A stretch of DNA of 64,000 nucleotides from CAZMZW01 sp963802275 (GTDB lineage Bacteria > Chloroflexota > Anaerolineae > Anaerolineales > Anaerolineaceae): assembly GCA_963802275.1 (NCBI GenBank), contig CAWDIB010000005.1, forward strand, positions 110,934-174,933, given 5' to 3'. The position numbers and the translations under genes were made by a program. A model generated the notes under the pieces. The model was not told the DNA's origin. It ran no database searches and worked only from the letters and a program-made list of their open reading frames with translations. This document shows, piece after piece, positions 62,730-64,000 of the stretch. How positions within the stretch are numbered: the first letter of the stretch is position 1; the number at the start of each line of letters is the position of its first letter.

Positions 62730-63808
62730 TCATCTGAAAATTGGCCCAGTCTTTTTCTCCACCACCGTCACCCGGTCTTCAACCACTTTTTGCGCCCTCA
62801 TCCAGTAATCACCTCGTTGGGCGTGTGCCCGTAGCGGCGCGGGATTCCGGGGAATCCGAGCGGGATGCCCCCGCCGGCGGTGTGGATCACCTCGGCATCC
62901 GTTGCCCACTTGCCGTAAGCCGCCACCCGTTGCATGGGCAGCTTCAGCTCGTCATAGCGCGGTCGGGCGGGAGATGTTCTCATTCGCCACCGTGCCCAGG
63001 AACAAGCTGCCCTTGCCGGTGCGCAGCTGCGCCCAGCCGGTCCGCCCCCAGGTGGATGGGGATGTCTGGCATGCTCTGCAGCGGGGTGTCATCCAGCGGC
63101 ACCGTGTCCACCACGATGGCATGATCGGGAGCGATGCGGGGGGAACTATTCTTGCTCCGGACATGGCCATTTCCTCCTGCACGGTCACCACGCCGTATAC
63201 CTCGCCGGGGAATTGTTTCCCCTTAAGCCGCTCGAATAGCTCGCCAGCACCGTGCAGCCGATGCGGTTGTCCATCGCCTTGCCCATCACAGGTTGGGCTG
63301 CGCCAGCCGCGTTGCCGGGCTGATGAAACAGGCCCCCATGTGGCCGATCTCGATCCCCAGTTCGCGCACCTGCGCGTCCGATTGACGCCAATATCAATGA
63401 AGGAGGTTTATTGAAACTGGCCTGCCCAACCGATTCGGTGCTGGCATGTCCTGGCGCGCGGATACCGGCCGAGTCCAGCAATTTTCTTGTTCGCCAGCGG
63501 CCGCGCGGTCGGCAGGATGCGCGGGTCGTCCACGCCCACTGGTGTAAAACCAAGGTAGCCGTCCGTGGTGATGGTGGTGATCACTCCACCCACCTCGTCC
63601 GAATGCACGCTGATCATCAGGCGCGGGCCTGGGCTGCCGCCCTTGCGCAGCGCAGCCAGGTTGCCAAAGGCATCCACGCTGACCTCATCCGCCAGCGGGG
63701 AAAGCTTGTCCCGCCGGCAGCGCGCCACATCCTGTTCATGGCCGCACACGCCGCTCAACGCGAGAGCCCTCGCTCGAACAGATCAAACAGCTGGTCAATC
63801 TCATTCAT
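62730..63808 (-). CDS. M42-family aminopeptidase (FrvX-like), several frameshifts
   Basis: ATG 63808 begins MNEIDQLFDLFERL; further blocks are SGVCGHEQDVARLL, VSVDAFGNLAALRKG, PRLMISVHSDEVGGVIT with metal ligands, GFTPVGVDDPRILPTAR, GKAMDNRIGCTVLAS and GVVTVQEEM (catalytic Glu pair), HAIVVDTVPLDDTPLQSMPD and, at the end, AEVIHTAGGGIPLGFPGI followed by RRYGHTPNEVIT. These are the ordered signatures of the dinuclear-metal M42 family, which trims peptides in the cytosol. The true stop appears to be at 62730 (KKTGPIFR) in the final frame. Indels near 63770, 63520, 63380, 63250, 63150, 62970 and 62805. Its start overlaps or abuts the end of the next gene to the right. Confidence 0.75.
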
Positions 63809-63810
63809 CT

Positions 63811-64000
63811 TTTCACCCCGTTCATCCTTGAAATTCTCCTGTGCATTTGTTTTTGTCCCCGCGCCAGCGGCAAGGGCCACGAAAGGCCACGCGCGCCTGG
63901 CCGACAACCCATGCCTGGCTTCCTTGTGGGCAATGCCGGTGTTGGTCACCGGATCGATGCCGCTCTCGAGCATCAGCCGCGCATCAATGCCGGCCGGTGT
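63811..64000 (-). CDS. 3' end of an unidentified gene (possible DUF1116 type)
   Basis: Only the C-terminal 60 or so residues are in the window. The readable part is PAGIDARLMLESGIDPVTNT followed by GIAHKEA, after which the frame is uncertain because a single-base change near 63910 seems to follow. 'GIDxRxxxExGIxPVxxTGIAHxEAG' recalls the end of DUF1116 proteins found beside FdrA in purine or carbamoyl-type catabolism, which would suit the hydantoinase-like neighbour, but the match is short and the assignment is tentative. Confidence 0.3.

Noticed and set aside
1..64000. CRISPR arrays, rRNA genes and insertion sequences
   Set aside because: No regularly spaced repeats, no rRNA-like conserved stretches and no transposase motifs were seen on either strand.

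Overview
The window looks like a chromosomal segment of an anaerobic member of the Chloroflexota, probably class Anaerolineae. This is inferred from several 'lipobox then Thr/Pro-rich linker' lipoproteins with NBR1-type Ig-like domains, many small membrane proteins of the kind common in that group, a glycyl radical enzyme with its activase, and the pth-mfd-uvrB gene order. Most of the sequence is moderately GC-rich. Two patches are clearly poorer in GC: 45.6-47.7 kb (lipoproteins) and 53.1-59.2 kb (defence operon). No rRNA gene, canonical tRNA gene, CRISPR array, transposase or integrase was found.

Layout. 0-5.6 kb: a HEAT-repeat protein (cut by the left edge), acylphosphatase, a glycyl radical enzyme with a translationally coupled activase, a Gfo/Idh/MocA oxidoreductase, and a 52-residue membrane protein behind a near-consensus promoter overlaid by a perfect 12-bp inverted repeat. 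5.6-14.6 kb: housekeeping and repair (uvrB, mfd, pth, a YtxH protein, the bifunctional NAD(P)H-hydrate repair enzyme). 14.7-45.4 kb: a mosaic of membrane and secreted proteins, acetyltransferases, two isoprenylcysteine-methyltransferase-like proteins, a patatin, a heterodimeric ABC exporter, a sulfatase-fold membrane protein, a P-type ATPase, a GarR-type reductase and a secreted glycosidase with a discoidin domain. 45.4-53.1 kb: two AT-rich lipoproteins, then a sugar-acid block on the minus strand (KdgK-type kinase, 6-phosphogluconate dehydrogenase, LarA-family nickel epimerase or racemase, 3-hydroxyacyl-type dehydrogenase) ending beside the 3' remnant of a second garR.

53.3-58.4 kb: a complete type II CBASS anti-phage operon on the minus strand: Cap4 (DUF4297 nuclease fused to SAVED), a CD-NTase, Cap2 (E2-E1 conjugation enzyme) and Cap3 (JAMM protease). 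Every catalytic residue looked for is present. On infection the CD-NTase would make a cyclic oligonucleotide that activates Cap4 to cut DNA, while Cap2 and Cap3 attach and remove the CD-NTase C-terminus. The operon sits between two related 92-bp tRNA-like elements that share an identical 15-bp core. That arrangement suggests the ends of a mobile defence cassette and is the most interesting feature here.

59.4-64 kb: a catabolic block on the minus strand (SDR oxidoreductase, fumarylacetoacetase-fold hydrolase, dihydropyrimidinase-like amidohydrolase, M42 peptidase, and the end of a further gene).

Caution on sequence quality. About eighteen otherwise intact genes are broken by single-base indels, worst at 0.8-1.7, 24.6-28.3, 48.9-51.6 and 59.4-64 kb, with protein homology continuing in another frame. 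Residual consensus errors are the likeliest cause. These genes are annotated as full spans, with the shifts noted. Family assignments rest on motif recognition only; no database search was possible.
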